A stretch of DNA of 64,000 nt from NCBI RefSeq assembly GCF_014697475.1, contig NZ_JACJRV010000004.1, forward strand, positions 62,001 through 126,000, in the 5' to 3' direction. The DNA is from Nostoc sp. FACHB-152 (lineage in GTDB: Bacteria > Cyanobacteriota > Cyanobacteriia > Cyanobacteriales > Nostocaceae). This document shows, piece by piece, positions 17,003 through 26,952 of the stretch (the first letter of the stretch is position 1; the number at the start of each line of letters is the position of its first letter). The notes beneath the pieces are model-generated. The model ran no database searches. It was not told the origin of the DNA and was given only the letters and a program-made list of their open reading frames with translations. A program made the position numbers and the translations under genes.

Positions 17003-20000
17003 ATGACTCATCCTTTCCTTGAACGCTTGCGTAGTCCAGATAGCCCGGTTATTGTCTTTGACGGGGCGATGGGTACTAACTTGCAAACTCAAAACTTGAC
17101 TGCTGAAGATTTCGGCGGCGCACAATATGAAGGCTGTAACGAATACTTAGTCCACACAAAACCTGAAGCTGTCGCTAAAGTTCACCGTGACTTTCTCGCG
17201 GCTGGTGCAGATGTGATTGAAACAGATACTTTTGGTAGTGCCTCAATTGTACTGGCAGAATATGACTTGGCAGACCAAGCTTACTACCTTAGCAAAACAG
17301 CCGCAGAACTAGCCAAGCGTGTCGCCGCAGAATTCTCAACTCCCGAAAAACCCCGGTTTGTTGCAGGTTCCATCGGCCCGACAACCAAACTACCCACCTT
17401 GGGACATATTGACTTTGATACGATGAAGGCCGCTTTTGCTGAACAAGCGGAAGCACTCATTGATGGTGGTGTGGATTTATTAATTGTCGAGACTTGCCAA
17501 GATGTGCTGCAAATCAAAGCCGCACTCAACGGTATTGAAGAAGTCTTTGCCAAAAAAGGCGATCGCCTACCGTTGATGGTATCGGTGACAATGGAAAGCA
17601 TGGGGACAATGCTGGTAGGTACAGAAATTAGTGCCGTACTGACCATTTTGGAACCATATCAAATAGATATTCTCGGTTTGAACTGTGCCACAGGCCCAGA
17701 CTTGATGAAACCACACATCAAGTATTTGGCAGAACATTCGCCGTTTGTGGTTTCTTGTATTCCTAACGCGGGTTTACCAGAGAATGTTGGCGGTCAAGCA
17801 CACTACCGCTTGACACCGCTAGAATTACGGATGTCTTTGATGCACTTTGTTGAAGATTTGGGTGTCCAAGTGATTGGGGGTTGCTGTGGGACACGTCCAG
17901 AACACATTCAACAATTGGCAGAAATTGCCAAAGACTTGAAACCCAAAGTCAGACAGCCAAGCCTAGAACCGGCAGCTGCATCAATATATACTACTCAGCC
18001 TTACACCCAAGACAATTCGTTTTTAATTGTCGGTGAACGCCTTAACGCTAGTGGTTCTAAAAAATGCCGCGATTTACTCAACGCCGAAGATTGGGACGGA
18101 CTAGTATCAATGGCGAGGGCGCAAGTTAAAGAAGGCGCACATATTTTAGACGTTAACGTCGATTATGTAGGGCGTGACGGTGTGCGAGATATGCACGAAT
18201 TAGTTTCACGCATTGTGAATAATGTTACCCTGCCCTTAATGCTCGACTCCACCGAATGGGAAAAGATGGAGGCGGGGTTAAAAGTTGCTGGTGGTAAATG
18301 TTTGCTGAACTCCACTAACTACGAAGACGGCGAACCGCGCTTTTTAAAAGTGCTGGAGTTGGCGAAAAAGTACGGTGCAGGTATAGTCATTGGTACTATC
18401 GATGAAGAAGGCATGGCGCGAACAGCCGAAAGAAAATTTGCGATCGCTCAACGTGCCTACCGTCAAGCTGTAGAATATGGTATCCCAGCTACAGAAATAT
18501 TCTTTGATACCTTAGCCCTACCAATTTCTACCGGGATTGAAGAAGACCGAGAAAACGGCAAAGCCACCATTGAAGTCATTCGCCGTATTCGCCAAGAATT
18601 ACCGGGATGTCATGTAATTTTGGGTGTGTCTAATATATCCTTTGGACTCTCCCCCGCAGCGCGTATCGTCCTCAATTCGGTGTTTCTACATGAAGCAATG
18701 GCGGCGGGAATGGATGCAGCAATTGTTAGTGCCAGTAAAATTTTACCGCTATCTAAGATAGAAGCCCAGCATCAAGAAGTTTGTCGCCATTTGATTTATG
18801 ATGAGCGAAAATTTGACGGTGATGTCTGCGTTTACGACCCCTTAGGAGAACTGACGACATTATTTGCTGGGGTAAGCGCGAAACGCGAAAAAGGTGTTGA
18901 TGAAACTCTTCCCATTGAGGAAATTCTCAAACGCCACATCATTGACGGTGAACGCATTGGTTTAGAAAAACACCTGACAAAAGCTTTAGAATTTTACAAA
19001 CCACTGGAGATTATTAACACTTTCTTGCTGGATGGCATGAAAGTAGTCGGTGAATTGTTCGGTTCAGGACAAATGCAGCTACCCTTTGTCTTGCAGTCTG
19101 CGGAAACCATGAAAACGGCGGTGGCTTACTTAGAACCGTTCATGGAGAAATCCGAAGCGGGTAATAATGCTAAAGGAACCGTAATTATTGCCACAGTCAA
19201 GGGTGATGTTCACGACATTGGTAAAAACCTAGTAGACATCATCTTATCTAACAACGGCTACAAGGTAATTAACCTGGGAATTAAGCAGCCAGTAGAAAAT
19301 ATCATTGAGGCTTACAATCAACACAAAGCTGATTGTATTGCCATGAGTGGTTTGCTGGTGAAGTCAACCGCCTTCATGAAAGAAAACTTGGAGGTATTTA
19401 ACGAAAAGGGAATTACTGTCCCGGTAATTTTAGGCGGTGCAGCGTTAACACCTAAGTTTGTTCATGATGATTGCCAAAAAGCCTACAAAGGTAAAGTGAT
19501 TTATGGCAAAGATGCTTTCTCTGACTTGCATTTCATGGATAAATTAATGCCAGCCAAAGCTGGTGGTAATTGGGATGATTTGCAAGGATTTTTAGATGAA
19601 ATCAGTGAACAAGCAAAAACTACTAACCAAGCCAATACTGAAGACACCCTACACCCTACACCCCACACCCCACACCCCATAGACACACGCCGTTCTGAAG
19701 CCGTAGCGGTAGATATTGAACGTCCCACACCGCCATTCTGGGGAAGCAAGTTATTACAGCCAGAAGATATTCCTTTAGAAGAATTGTTCTGGTATATGGA
19801 CTTGCAAGCTTTAATTGCTGGACAATGGCAATTCCGCAAACCAAAGGAACAATCAAAAGAAGAGTATCAGGCTTTCTTGAATGAGAAAGTTTACCCAGTT
19901 TTAGAAACTTGGAAGCAGCGAATTATTGAGGAGAATTTGTTACATCCTCAAGTAATCTATGGGTATTTCCCTTGTCAGGCTGAGGGGAATACGTTGTATG

Positions 20001-20527
20001 TATATGAAACAAACAACCCAGAGGCACAAATAAAAGCAAGTTTTGAGTTTCCCAGACAGAAGTCTTTAAGAAGGTTGTGCATTGCAGATTTCTTTGCACC
20101 GAAGGAGTCGGGGATAATTGATGTCTTCCCGATGCAGGCTGTAACTGTGGGGGAAATTGCTACAGAATTTGCCCAAAAGCTGTTTGCAAATAATCAATAT
20201 ACTGATTATTTGTATTTCCACGGTTTGGCGGTGCAAGTAGCAGAAGCGTTGGCTGAGTGGACACACGCCAGAATTCGTCGTGAGTTAGGTTTTACTGCGT
20301 CGGAACCTGATAACATTCGGGATATTTTAGCCCAGCAATATCGTGGTTCAAGGTATAGTTTTGGCTATCCCGCTTGTCCTAATATTCAGGATCAGTACAA
20401 GCAACTGGAGTTGTTAGAGACTGGCAGAATTAACCTGTATATGGATGACAGTGAACAGCTTTATCCAGAACAGTCTACAACGGCAATTATTACCTACCAC
20501 CCAGTAGCTAAATACTTCAGCGCCTAA
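17003..20527 (+). CDS. metH: Cobalamin-dependent methionine synthase MetH
   Basis: Transfers a methyl group from methyltetrahydrofolate to homocysteine via cobalamin. Domains in order: homocysteine-binding (about 1-310, zinc Cys294-Cys295 in [10 protein letters not shown]), pterin-binding (about 335-600, [15 protein letters not shown]), cobalamin cap and binding domain (about 640-870; DVHDIGKN with axial His737), and the AdoMet reactivation domain (about 920-1174). The length of 1174 is normal. A low-complexity linker (about 880-905, [10 protein letters not shown]) between the cobalamin and activation domains is encoded by a short tandem DNA repeat at about 19648-19681. AGGAAAAT precedes the ATG. 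Confidence 0.97.
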   Translation: MTHPFLERLRSPDSPVIVFDGAMGTNLQTQNLTAEDFGGAQYEGCNEYLVHTKPEAVAKVHRDFLAAGADVIETDTFGSASIVLAEYDLADQAYYLSKTAAELAKRVAAEFSTPEKPRFVAGSIGPTTKLPTLGHIDFDTMKAAFAEQAEALIDGGVDLLIVETCQDVLQIKAALNGIEEVFAKKGDRLPLMVSVTMESMGTMLVGTEISAVLTILEPYQIDILGLNCATGPDLMKPHIKYLAEHSPFVVSCIPNAGLPENVGGQAHYRLTPLELRMSLMHFVEDLGVQVIGGCCGTRPEHIQQLAEIAKDLKPKVRQPSLEPAAASIYTTQPYTQDNSFLIVGERLNASGSKKCRDLLNAEDWDGLVSMARAQVKEGAHILDVNVDYVGRDGVRDMHELVSRIVNNVTLPLMLDSTEWEKMEAGLKVAGGKCLLNSTNYEDGEPRFLKVLELAKKYGAGIVIGTIDEEGMARTAERKFAIAQRAYRQAVEYGIPATEIFFDTLALPISTGIEEDRENGKATIEVIRRIRQELPGCHVILGVSNISFGLSPAARIVLNSVFLHEAMAAGMDAAIVSASKILPLSKIEAQHQEVCRHLIYDERKFDGDVCVYDPLGELTTLFAGVSAKREKGVDETLPIEEILKRHIIDGERIGLEKHLTKALEFYKPLEIINTFLLDGMKVVGELFGSGQMQLPFVLQSAETMKTAVAYLEPFMEKSEAGNNAKGTVIIATVKGDVHDIGKNLVDIILSNNGYKVINLGIKQPVENIIEAYNQHKADCIAMSGLLVKSTAFMKENLEVFNEKGITVPVILGGAALTPKFVHDDCQKAYKGKVIYGKDAFSDLHFMDKLMPAKAGGNWDDLQGFLDEISEQAKTTNQANTEDTLHPTPHTPHPIDTRRSEAVAVDIERPTPPFWGSKLLQPEDIPLEELFWYMDLQALIAGQWQFRKPKEQSKEEYQAFLNEKVYPVLETWKQRIIEENLLHPQVIYGYFPCQAEGNTLYVYETNNPEAQIKASFEFPRQKSLRRLCIADFFAPKESGIIDVFPMQAVTVGEIATEFAQKLFANNQYTDYLYFHGLAVQVAEALAEWTHARIRRELGFTASEPDNIRDILAQQYRGSRYSFGYPACPNIQDQYKQLELLETGRINLYMDDSEQLYPEQSTTAIITYHPVAKYFSA

Positions 20528-20655
20528 TTTCACTTCTTCACCCCCTCATCCCTACGGGTGGGGGAATTAAATACCTATTTAAAAAATTATTAACAATAAG
20601 CAGCACTTCTATTTTTTGCCTGAAACTATTAAATAATACCTCTGATAAATCAAGC

Positions 20656-20690
20656 TAAATTAGCACTCTAGGCTTTTGAGTGCTAATTTA
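20656..20690 (+). promoter_or_regulatory. Perfect CIRCE element (HrcA operator)
   Basis: TTAGCACTC-N9-GAGTGCTAA at 20660-20686 matches the CIRCE consensus exactly, and the inverted repeat extends to 13 bases per arm (20656-20690). CIRCE is the binding site of the heat-shock repressor HrcA. It lies 128 bases after metH and 130 bases before the gene at 20821. A TATGAT -10-like hexamer follows at 20741-20746. No U-tract follows the hairpin, so a terminator is the weaker reading. Confidence 0.85.
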
Positions 20691-20820
20691 TAGAAATAAT
20701 TAATTCTCATGACATAGGCAAAAATTAAACTTTTTTCAGATATGATTTAGACAGTTTTAAAACACAATTTAAATAGCAGTTCAATCTTTTCAATTGCGGT
20801 GAAGTTTCAGGAGTACTGGA

Positions 20821-21171
20821 ATGAAATACACTTTTGAGATTATCGGCGTGTCTCCAGTTTTGCAGTTTTTTAGTCACCAACAGCAAACTATGCAAAAGCC
20901 ACAGGCTCTAGGCATAGAATATTTAGGAACGCATAAATGCACTCTTGATGCGTTTTTAGAATCTATAGAACCAGTGCCAGCAAAATGGAAATGGAATATG
21001 GATCAAGTAGTAGATACGGTGATTGATTTTTGGATGAATAATTCAGAAAGTATTCTATATTGGAAGGCGCGTTTAATAGATGCAGGTAGGGATAACTTAT
21101 TAGTAGCAAGAGTGGCAGATGTGACTGCTTTGCAAGCGGAGTTTGAATCTTTATTAGGTAAAAATTGGTGA
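20821..21171 (+). CDS. Unknown protein behind a CIRCE element
   Basis: A 116-residue soluble protein that I do not recognise. It has an MKYTFEIIGVSPVLQFFSHQ start, a mixed middle (about 25-60) and an amphipathic helical end (about 85-113). It has no signal peptide or membrane helix. The ATG has a good ribosome site (CAGGAG, 7 bases upstream). A CIRCE element 130 bases upstream suggests HrcA-controlled, heat-inducible expression, which would point to a stress-related role; that is inference from position. It is a single gene followed by repeat DNA. Confidence 0.7.
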   Translation: MKYTFEIIGVSPVLQFFSHQQQTMQKPQALGIEYLGTHKCTLDAFLESIEPVPAKWKWNMDQVVDTVIDFWMNNSESILYWKARLIDAGRDNLLVARVADVTALQAEFESLLGKNW

Positions 21172-21182
21172 ATATAGGAGGA

Positions 21183-21260
21183 GACAGGTGACAGGTAACA
21201 GGTGACAGGTAACAGGTGACAGAGTGATAATTAACGTAGGTTGGGTTGAGCGTATAGTAA
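21183..21260. repeat. Composite repeat: GACAGGT(A/G) tandem units plus GTAGGTTGGGT element
   Basis: About five tandem 7-base units (GACAGGT/AACAGGT) at 21183-21222, then ACAGAG, a 13-17 base spacer and GTAGGTTGGGTTGAGCGTA...CCAACA. The same arrangement occurs at 45044-45112. The GTAGGTTGGGT...CCAACA part is a dispersed element able to fold by its GTTGGGT/CCAAC ends. Confidence 0.7.
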
Positions 21261-21398
21261 TCCAACAATTACGTTAGGTTTCACTTCGTTACACCTAAGT
21301 TGCAAGAATTTTGTTAGGTAAAAATTGGGAACTTTAAATTAATATTTAGCTCGTGCAGCGATTTTTGGGAAGTGCAACAATAATTAAATATTAATTAA

Positions 21399-21428
21399 AA
21401 CAGGGAAGTGCGATCGCACTTCCCTGTT
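21399..21428. repeat. Perfect 30-base palindrome centred on HIP1
   Basis: AACAGGGAAGT-GCGATCGC-ACTTCCCTGTT reads identically on both strands, 15 bases per arm without a loop, with the cyanobacterial HIP1 octamer at its centre. It lies 22 bases before the small gene at 21450. Confidence 0.85.
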
Positions 21429-21449
21429 CAGCACAGACAGCACCAAATT

Positions 21450-21635
21450 ATGGAAAATACACAAACTTGGTATATTATCAAGCAAAATACTGGTAATTGC
21501 AAAATCGTCCCCAGCGAGCAAGTTGGAGACGATGACACAGAAATTATAGAGAAATGGGGGCCTTTTGCTTCGCCAGAAGAAGCGATCGCACGACGGATTG
21601 GGTTAATCAGGGCTGGTAAGTGCCAACCCGTATGA
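21450..21635 (+). CDS. Small conserved-looking protein, unknown
   Basis: A 61-residue protein, not recognised by family. It begins MENTQTWYIIKQNTGNC, has an acidic centre (about 24-33, GDDDTEIIEKWG) and ends with a short helix (FASPEEAIARRIGLIRAG). The pattern of a small beta strand region, then FASPEEAIARR, looks like a compact folded domain. The ATG at 21450 is preferred to an in-frame start at 21408 because the latter lies inside the 30-base palindrome. No clear ribosome site is seen. Convergent with the protease gene, 8 bases away. Confidence 0.6.
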   Translation: MENTQTWYIIKQNTGNCKIVPSEQVGDDDTEIIEKWGPFASPEEAIARRIGLIRAGKCQPV

Positions 21636-21643
21636 GATAATAG

Positions 21644-22930
21644 CTAATTTTTTTCTGCACTAGTGACACCTTTAGCAGCCAGTTGTTTGCCTAGCACTTC
21701 CACTGCTTTAGCAAATTGCGGATCTGCTAGTGTCGCCAGTTTGTCACGCTCATGTAACCACAAATCCTGTCTTTGAGCATCAGTCAAATCCACCTTCACA
21801 TCAGGCGCAATTCCTTGATGATTAATATCTCTACCACTGGGGGTATGATATTTAGCTATTGTTACTGCCAACCCTGAGCCATCCTCCAAAGGACGCACTG
21901 ATTGCACCAAACCTTTACCAAAGGTCTGAGTACCCACTAAAACAGCCCGCTTATTATCCTGTAAAGCTCCAGATAAGATTTCGCTAGCACTAGCTGAACC
22001 TTTATCTACCAAAATTACCAATGGTTTATTCGTCAGCGCCCGACCGTTGGCAACTTCTCTTTCTTGTTCACCTTGGCGGTCAATAGTGGAAACAATTGTG
22101 CCTTTATCTATCCACATCCGGGCAATTTCTACACTAGAGAATAACAAGCCACCTGGATTTCCTCGTAAATCTAGAATATATCCAGCAACTTGCTTGCCTT
22201 CTAAATTTTTGATTGCATTTTGCATTTCCTTACCAGCATTGGCACTGAATTGGTTCAGGCGAATGTAGCCAACATTACCTGCTGGTGTTTGCTTTTGAGA
22301 AAAACGAACTGGATGAATTTCAATCCGCGCCCGTTTAATGTCAAATTCTTTGACAGCACCGCTACGTTGAATTGTTAGCGTTACTTTGGTGTTAGCTTCA
22401 CCTCGAATTAAAGATACAGCTTGGTTAGTATCCATCCCCTTAGTACTTTTACCATCGATTTTCAGGATGATGTCCTTAGCCAAAATCCCTGCCTTAAATG
22501 CTGGCGTATCTTCAATTGGCGCAATTACAACCAGTTGCTTGGTTTTTTCATCCTGACTGATGGTGATCCCAATACCTGTGAGTTCTCCAGAGGTATCCAC
22601 CTGCATATTTTGGAATTCCTTTGGATCCATAAACCGGGTATAAGGATCGCCCAGCTTTTTCAGCATTTCTCGGATAGATTTATACGCTTCTTGCTGATTA
22701 CTGTAGGACTTGTTCAGGTACTGCTTACGCACAGCCTGCCAATCTACCTGGTTAAAAGTACCATCTACGTATTGGCGGTTAACAATCTGCCAAACTTCGT
22801 CTACCGTTTCTTTGGGACTTGCTTTAAATAAAGCCTGACCACGCGAGTGAATGCCCAGGCTAGTAACAGCAATTGTGGAGAGTGTTACTGCTGTAGCACC
22901 CAAAACAAGCCTATTTTTTGTAATCACCAT
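21644..22930 (-). CDS. Carboxyl-terminal processing protease (S41 family)
   Basis: Periplasmic/lumenal serine protease of the Ctp/Prc family; the cyanobacterial members CtpA-C include the enzyme that trims the D1 protein of photosystem II. The 428-residue protein has an N-terminal hydrophobic signal (about 8-26), a PDZ domain (about 105-190) and the S41 catalytic core. The nucleophile is Ser314 in GSASASE and the base is Lys339 in FGKG. LDLRGNPGGL is at 253-262. Which of the three Ctp paralogues this is cannot be settled from the sequence alone. It is transcribed away from ispG, which lies 314 bases upstream on the same strand. Confidence 0.92.
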   Translation of the reverse strand: MVITKNRLVLGATAVTLSTIAVTSLGIHSRGQALFKASPKETVDEVWQIVNRQYVDGTFNQVDWQAVRKQYLNKSYSNQQEAYKSIREMLKKLGDPYTRFMDPKEFQNMQVDTSGELTGIGITISQDEKTKQLVVIAPIEDTPAFKAGILAKDIILKIDGKSTKGMDTNQAVSLIRGEANTKVTLTIQRSGAVKEFDIKRARIEIHPVRFSQKQTPAGNVGYIRLNQFSANAGKEMQNAIKNLEGKQVAGYILDLRGNPGGLLFSSVEIARMWIDKGTIVSTIDRQGEQEREVANGRALTNKPLVILVDKGSASASEILSGALQDNKRAVLVGTQTFGKGLVQSVRPLEDGSGLAVTIAKYHTPSGRDINHQGIAPDVKVDLTDAQRQDLWLHERDKLATLADPQFAKAVEVLGKQLAAKGVTSAEKN

Positions 22931-23244
22931 AATGACATCTGTGTCAGGAGGAAAAAATAATAGTCAGTATGCCCAATCTAACACAGCTATTCCGCAAAGA
23001 CAGGGCAAGTATTCCTAACTTCATCAAAATACTTGACAATCCGGCGAACTTGGGAGTCTGAAGTATGAAATATGTTCGCCTTTGGAGTTCCCGTTCGCGT
23101 AGTGTCTCCCTTTGGGAGAAGGATAGGATCAAGTGTGAAATAGTTAGTTATTTGGAATGGGTAGGCGGGTGTAAGGGTGTAGGGTGAAGATTTCCCTTTA
23201 TACCCCGACACCCAACACCCCCATACCTCTATACCCCTTACTCA
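22931..23244. other. Repeat-rich non-coding region between ispG and ctp
   Basis: 314 bases without a gene. Contains a dispersed element around 23078-23130 (TTCGCGTAGTGTCTCCCTTTGGGAG, given here as a region) and, at about 23165-23240, C/A-rich short tandem units of the ACACCC type. A GGAGG lies just before the protease start on the minus strand. Confidence 0.5.
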
Positions 23245-24471
23245 TTAAGGATCTACCCAACGTCCATCGGCTTTAATCAGGTTGATTAACTCTTCTACAC
23301 CTTGGTCTTCTAAGACTTTTTTAATTTCTTCTCGACCACGGTATAAAGAAATATAGCCAGGGGTTTTGCCTACATAACCATAATCAGCATCGGCCATTTC
23401 GCCAGGGCCGTTGACAATACAACCCATCACGGCGATATCTAACCCAGTTAAGTGCTTAGTAGCTTCCCGAACTTTATGCAGCACTTCTTCTAAATTAAAT
23501 AAAGTACGTCCGCAGGAAGGACAAGCTACATATTCCACCATTGTTTTCCGCAAACCCAAAGCTTGCAAAATGCTGTAGCAAACAGGAATTTCTTTTTCTG
23601 GTGGTTCGGTTAGTGATACGCGGATAGTGTCGCCAATGCCATCTGCTAGTAAGGTGGCAATACCAGCTGTAGATTTGATTCTGCCGTATTCGCCATCTCC
23701 GGCTTCCGTTACGCCCAAATGTAAAGGATAGTCCATCCCTAATTCATCCATGCGCTTGGCGAGTAGACGATAGGCAGCTACCATCACGGGTACGCGTGAG
23801 GCTTTCATAGACACAACTAAGTTGCGGAAATCCAAAGATTCACAAATGCGGATAAATTCTAAGGCTGATTCCACCATCCCTTCAGGAGTGTCGCCGTAGG
23901 TGAACAGCATTCTTTCCGCCAGTGAACCATGATTTACGCCAATTCGCATGGCTTTACCTTGGTCACGCAGGGAAACTACCAGTGGTTCTAGAGTTTCGCG
24001 GATTTTTTCGCCAATTTCGTCAAATTCGGCTTGGGTATATTCTGTGCGGGTGCTGTTTGGTTTTTCAAACACATACAATCCTGGATTAATCCGTACTTTC
24101 TCGATGTGCTTGGCGACTTCTAAGGCGATTTTCATGCCATTGTGATGCACGTCAGCCACAATTGGCACATCTTGGTATGTTTGTTGTAATTTTTGTTTAA
24201 TTTCCGCCAAAGCTACAGCGTGAGCTATGCTAGGCACTGTGACACGAACGATTTCACAGCCAACTTCGTGCAAACGACGAATAGCCGCCACAGATCCCTC
24301 AATATCAAGAGTGTCTTCGTTAATCATCGACTGCACCACAACGGGGTAGCCACCCCCAATGGTAATATTGCCAACCTTTACAGGACGGGTTTTGCGCCGC
24401 TTGATAGTGGTGTCAAAGGTGGGTTGACTAGGTGTGGTGGTGGAAGTGCTAGGCGTAGGCAGCGTTTGCAT
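23245..24471 (-). CDS. ispG: (E)-4-hydroxy-3-methylbut-2-enyl-diphosphate synthase IspG
   Basis: Penultimate enzyme of the MEP isoprenoid pathway, supplying carotenoids, phytol and quinones. It is a 408-residue [4Fe-4S] protein: a TIM-barrel domain (about 25-290) and a cluster domain with Cys317, Cys320 (ACPSC) and Cys351 plus Glu358 (CIVNGPGE), the fourth ligand. The length fits the cyanobacterial single-insert-free form, which takes electrons from ferredoxin. The Ser/Thr/Pro-rich first 20 residues are variable and a slightly later start is possible. No operon partner is visible. Confidence 0.97.
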   Translation of the reverse strand: MQTLPTPSTSTTTPSQPTFDTTIKRRKTRPVKVGNITIGGGYPVVVQSMINEDTLDIEGSVAAIRRLHEVGCEIVRVTVPSIAHAVALAEIKQKLQQTYQDVPIVADVHHNGMKIALEVAKHIEKVRINPGLYVFEKPNSTRTEYTQAEFDEIGEKIRETLEPLVVSLRDQGKAMRIGVNHGSLAERMLFTYGDTPEGMVESALEFIRICESLDFRNLVVSMKASRVPVMVAAYRLLAKRMDELGMDYPLHLGVTEAGDGEYGRIKSTAGIATLLADGIGDTIRVSLTEPPEKEIPVCYSILQALGLRKTMVEYVACPSCGRTLFNLEEVLHKVREATKHLTGLDIAVMGCIVNGPGEMADADYGYVGKTPGYISLYRGREEIKKVLEDQGVEELINLIKADGRWVDP

Positions 24472-24662
24472 AACTCATTCAGTAAGTTTTTTGTAGCTAA
24501 AATTTCAGATTAAACAATCCCTGCTTCTCAGATTGCCATAGGACGTGCTTGTTTGAACGGTAGACAAGATAAAAAGAAGCCGGGTAACTTAAATATTCTT
24601 AATTATGGGAGCGATCGCTTAATCACTATGTTATCAATACCATCAGTAAAGCCGATGGTTTT

Positions 24663-25706
24663 ATGAATACTCAAACAGCAAAACTCCCAATTCCACCGCA
24701 CTTTAACGCCGATAAAGTAAGCGAAGTCTGGCGCGTACCTTATCAAGACACCGCCACCGCCGCCGAAACTTGGGCAAAACAGCAAGATATTCCACCTGCA
24801 TCTGCTGACAAAACCCGTGTTTGCCTACTTTTAATTGATGTCCAAAATACTTTTTGCATTCCTGGATTTGAATTATTTGTTGGTGGTCAATCTGGTACTG
24901 CGGCAGTAGATGATAATCGTAGATTGTGTGAGTTTATTTATCGCAACTTAGGGACAATTACTACAATTATTCCTACATTAGATACTCACACAGCCATGCA
25001 AATTTTTCACCCGATTTTTTGGGTGAATGCCAATGGAGAACACCCCACACCAGCCGCGACAAATATCACTCCAGCAGATATCGAAAAAGGTATCTGGAAA
25101 GTTAACCCCGACGTTGCTAATAGTGTTACCAATGGGGATTATGAATTATTAGAAAAACAAGCTTATCACTACCTGAAACAGCTAAGTCAAGATGGGAAAT
25201 ATCCCCTGATTATTTGGCCTTATCATTCTATGCTGGGTGGTATTGGTCATGCTTTAGTTTCATCTGTGGAAGAAGCAATCTTTTTTCACTGTATCGCGCG
25301 TCAAAGTCAGACACAATTTGAACTTAAAGGCGAGAATGCGTTAACAGAAAATTATTCTATCTTGCGTCCAGAAGTTCTGTTTGGCTTTGATAAAAGTCCA
25401 CTAGCCCATAAAAATACAAAATTAATCAAGCAACTTTTAGAATTTGATGTTGTAATTATCGGAGGTCAAGCAAAAAGCCATTGTGTTGCTTGGACAATTG
25501 AAGATTTACTCACAGAAATTAAACAGGTAGATGCTAACCTGACTCGAAAAGTTTACCTATTAGAAGATTGCACTTCTCCTGTTGTAGTGCCTGGGGTTGT
25601 AGACTATACAGAACAAGCAGATGCTTCCTTTGCGAGATTTGCTGAGGCTGGGATGCACATTATTAAATCAACTCAAGCAACTCTTCTCCGCGATACTCCG
25701 CGTTAA
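24663..25706 (+). CDS. Isochorismatase-like cysteine hydrolase
   Basis: A 347-residue member of the isochorismatase/nicotinamidase superfamily. The catalytic Asp59 is in LLIDVQNTF and the nucleophile Cys274 is in GGQAKSHCVAWT. A third triad residue (Lys) probably lies between them. At 347 residues it is much longer than nicotinamidase (about 200), with an insertion of roughly 100 residues between the motifs, so the substrate may be different. It is a single gene, divergent from ispG. A nicotinamide- or ureide-type amidase is possible but not shown. Confidence 0.8.
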   Translation: MNTQTAKLPIPPHFNADKVSEVWRVPYQDTATAAETWAKQQDIPPASADKTRVCLLLIDVQNTFCIPGFELFVGGQSGTAAVDDNRRLCEFIYRNLGTITTIIPTLDTHTAMQIFHPIFWVNANGEHPTPAATNITPADIEKGIWKVNPDVANSVTNGDYELLEKQAYHYLKQLSQDGKYPLIIWPYHSMLGGIGHALVSSVEEAIFFHCIARQSQTQFELKGENALTENYSILRPEVLFGFDKSPLAHKNTKLIKQLLEFDVVIIGGQAKSHCVAWTIEDLLTEIKQVDANLTRKVYLLEDCTSPVVVPGVVDYTEQADASFARFAEAGMHIIKSTQATLLRDTPR

Positions 25707-25738
25707 CCCCTGCGCCCCTCTGCGTTTTTTAAACACCC

Positions 25739-26629
25739 TCATCTTTTCAAATAACCCTTAGGATCTTGCGCCACCCAACCTTGGGAGGAACTAGAACGCA
25801 CTTCAAAATGGAGGTGTGGTTCTTTAGCCGTAGGCTGTCCAGTAGTCCCGACAGTTCCTAACACATCGCCGGCATTAACTTGCTGACCAACTTTAACTTT
25901 GATGCTGCCAAGATGAGCATAACGGCTTTGCATACCGCCAGCGTGGTTAATAATGACTAAATTCCCATAACTACCCTGATCTTGAGCCAATACTACATTA
26001 CCAGGTGCGATCGCCTGTACCGGACTACCCACTGGTGATAACAAATCTACACCACTGTGGAAAAAAACCTTGCCATCCTGAGGATTGATTTGCCAGCCAT
26101 AGCCTAACCCCACAGTTGCAGCTTCCTGTAAAGGATAACCACTAATATTGACACGGCTTTGGGTGTTGGAATTTTTCGGTATAACAGATGTAGTTTGAGG
26201 ACGATTTGGCAACCAATTCAACCCAGGAACAAACACAATTTTGGGTTTTGTTTGACAACCATTAATTTCAAACATGGCATCAGGACGAACTTTATATTGT
26301 GCTGCGACTTGTCGCCAACTTTGGCCGCTTGGCACTTCCACAACAATGCCGTTGTAGGGGGGAATTTGCAGTTCGCTACCGACTTTAACACGGCCATTGT
26401 TCACATTCGGATTCATCACAATTAATGTCTCCGGAGCGAGATTGTATTGCTGTGCTATGCTCTCTAAAGTTTCGCCACGCATAACTTTATGACGCTGAAA
26501 CCGAGATAAGGCTGGCGCAGGGCAACTAGCAGCCTGTGCGTGGGCAGGTACGGTGTTTGGCAGTGTGGCTGCTAGTCCGACTGTGGTGATGAGGCTAGAA
26601 AGCAAAAACAGACGATAGAAAAATGTCAT
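25739..26629 (-). CDS. LysM-containing M23 metallopeptidase
   Basis: Exported cell-wall protein of 296 residues. A signal peptide (about 1-31, cleaved near AHA) is followed by one clear LysM domain (about 47-92, HKVMRGETLESIAQQYNL) and a second degenerate one (about 96-140). The M23/LytM peptidase domain covers about 180-290 with zinc ligands in HSGVDLLSP (His, Asp) and HLHFEV (His). It would cut peptide cross-links of peptidoglycan or, as in EnvC/NlpD, activate amidases. Because the metal ligands are intact, it is probably active. It is followed (on the opposite side) by a candidate small RNA. Confidence 0.9.
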   Translation of the reverse strand: MTFFYRLFLLSSLITTVGLAATLPNTVPAHAQAASCPAPALSRFQRHKVMRGETLESIAQQYNLAPETLIVMNPNVNNGRVKVGSELQIPPYNGIVVEVPSGQSWRQVAAQYKVRPDAMFEINGCQTKPKIVFVPGLNWLPNRPQTTSVIPKNSNTQSRVNISGYPLQEAATVGLGYGWQINPQDGKVFFHSGVDLLSPVGSPVQAIAPGNVVLAQDQGSYGNLVIINHAGGMQSRYAHLGSIKVKVGQQVNAGDVLGTVGTTGQPTAKEPHLHFEVRSSSSQGWVAQDPKGYLKR

Positions 26630-26829
26630 GAGTCTAGGTTAAGAGAATCCCTAACTCTAAATTTTAATTGGGGAATTTAGAAGTGTTTAGTGTTTGGTAA
26701 GGGTGTAGGGTGTAGGGAAAAGAAATAATGAATGAAAAGAATCCTCTTTTTAATAAGTTGTTGTGAAGCGAATTTAAAAAGTCGGTAATTACTCAAGACA
26801 TCACGATTTGCTGATTGTAATATAAGGAT

Positions 26830-26938
26830 ATATACGGAAAGCCTTATACGGAACCACAATTAATATCTTGTGTCCTTTTTAGAAAATGAAGGACATCATA
26901 TGCCCCAACTATATACATTAGTTGGGGTGATTTTTTTG
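26830..26938 (+). ncRNA. Candidate small RNA with own promoter and terminator
   Basis: A plus-strand intrinsic terminator (CCCCAACTA 26903-26911 / TAGTTGGGG 26919-26927, then TGA and seven T) lies between two minus-strand genes, so it serves no annotated gene. About 80 bases upstream is a promoter-like pair: AAGACA (26795-26800), 17 bases, TAATAT (26818-26823). Between them a second stem, TGTCCTT / AAGGACA (about 26871-26897), and two ATACGGAA direct repeats are seen. No open frame of note. Start position is inferred from the -10 box. No known cyanobacterial RNA family was recognised. Confidence 0.5.
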
Positions 26939-26952
26939 TGGTAGTTACAGAC

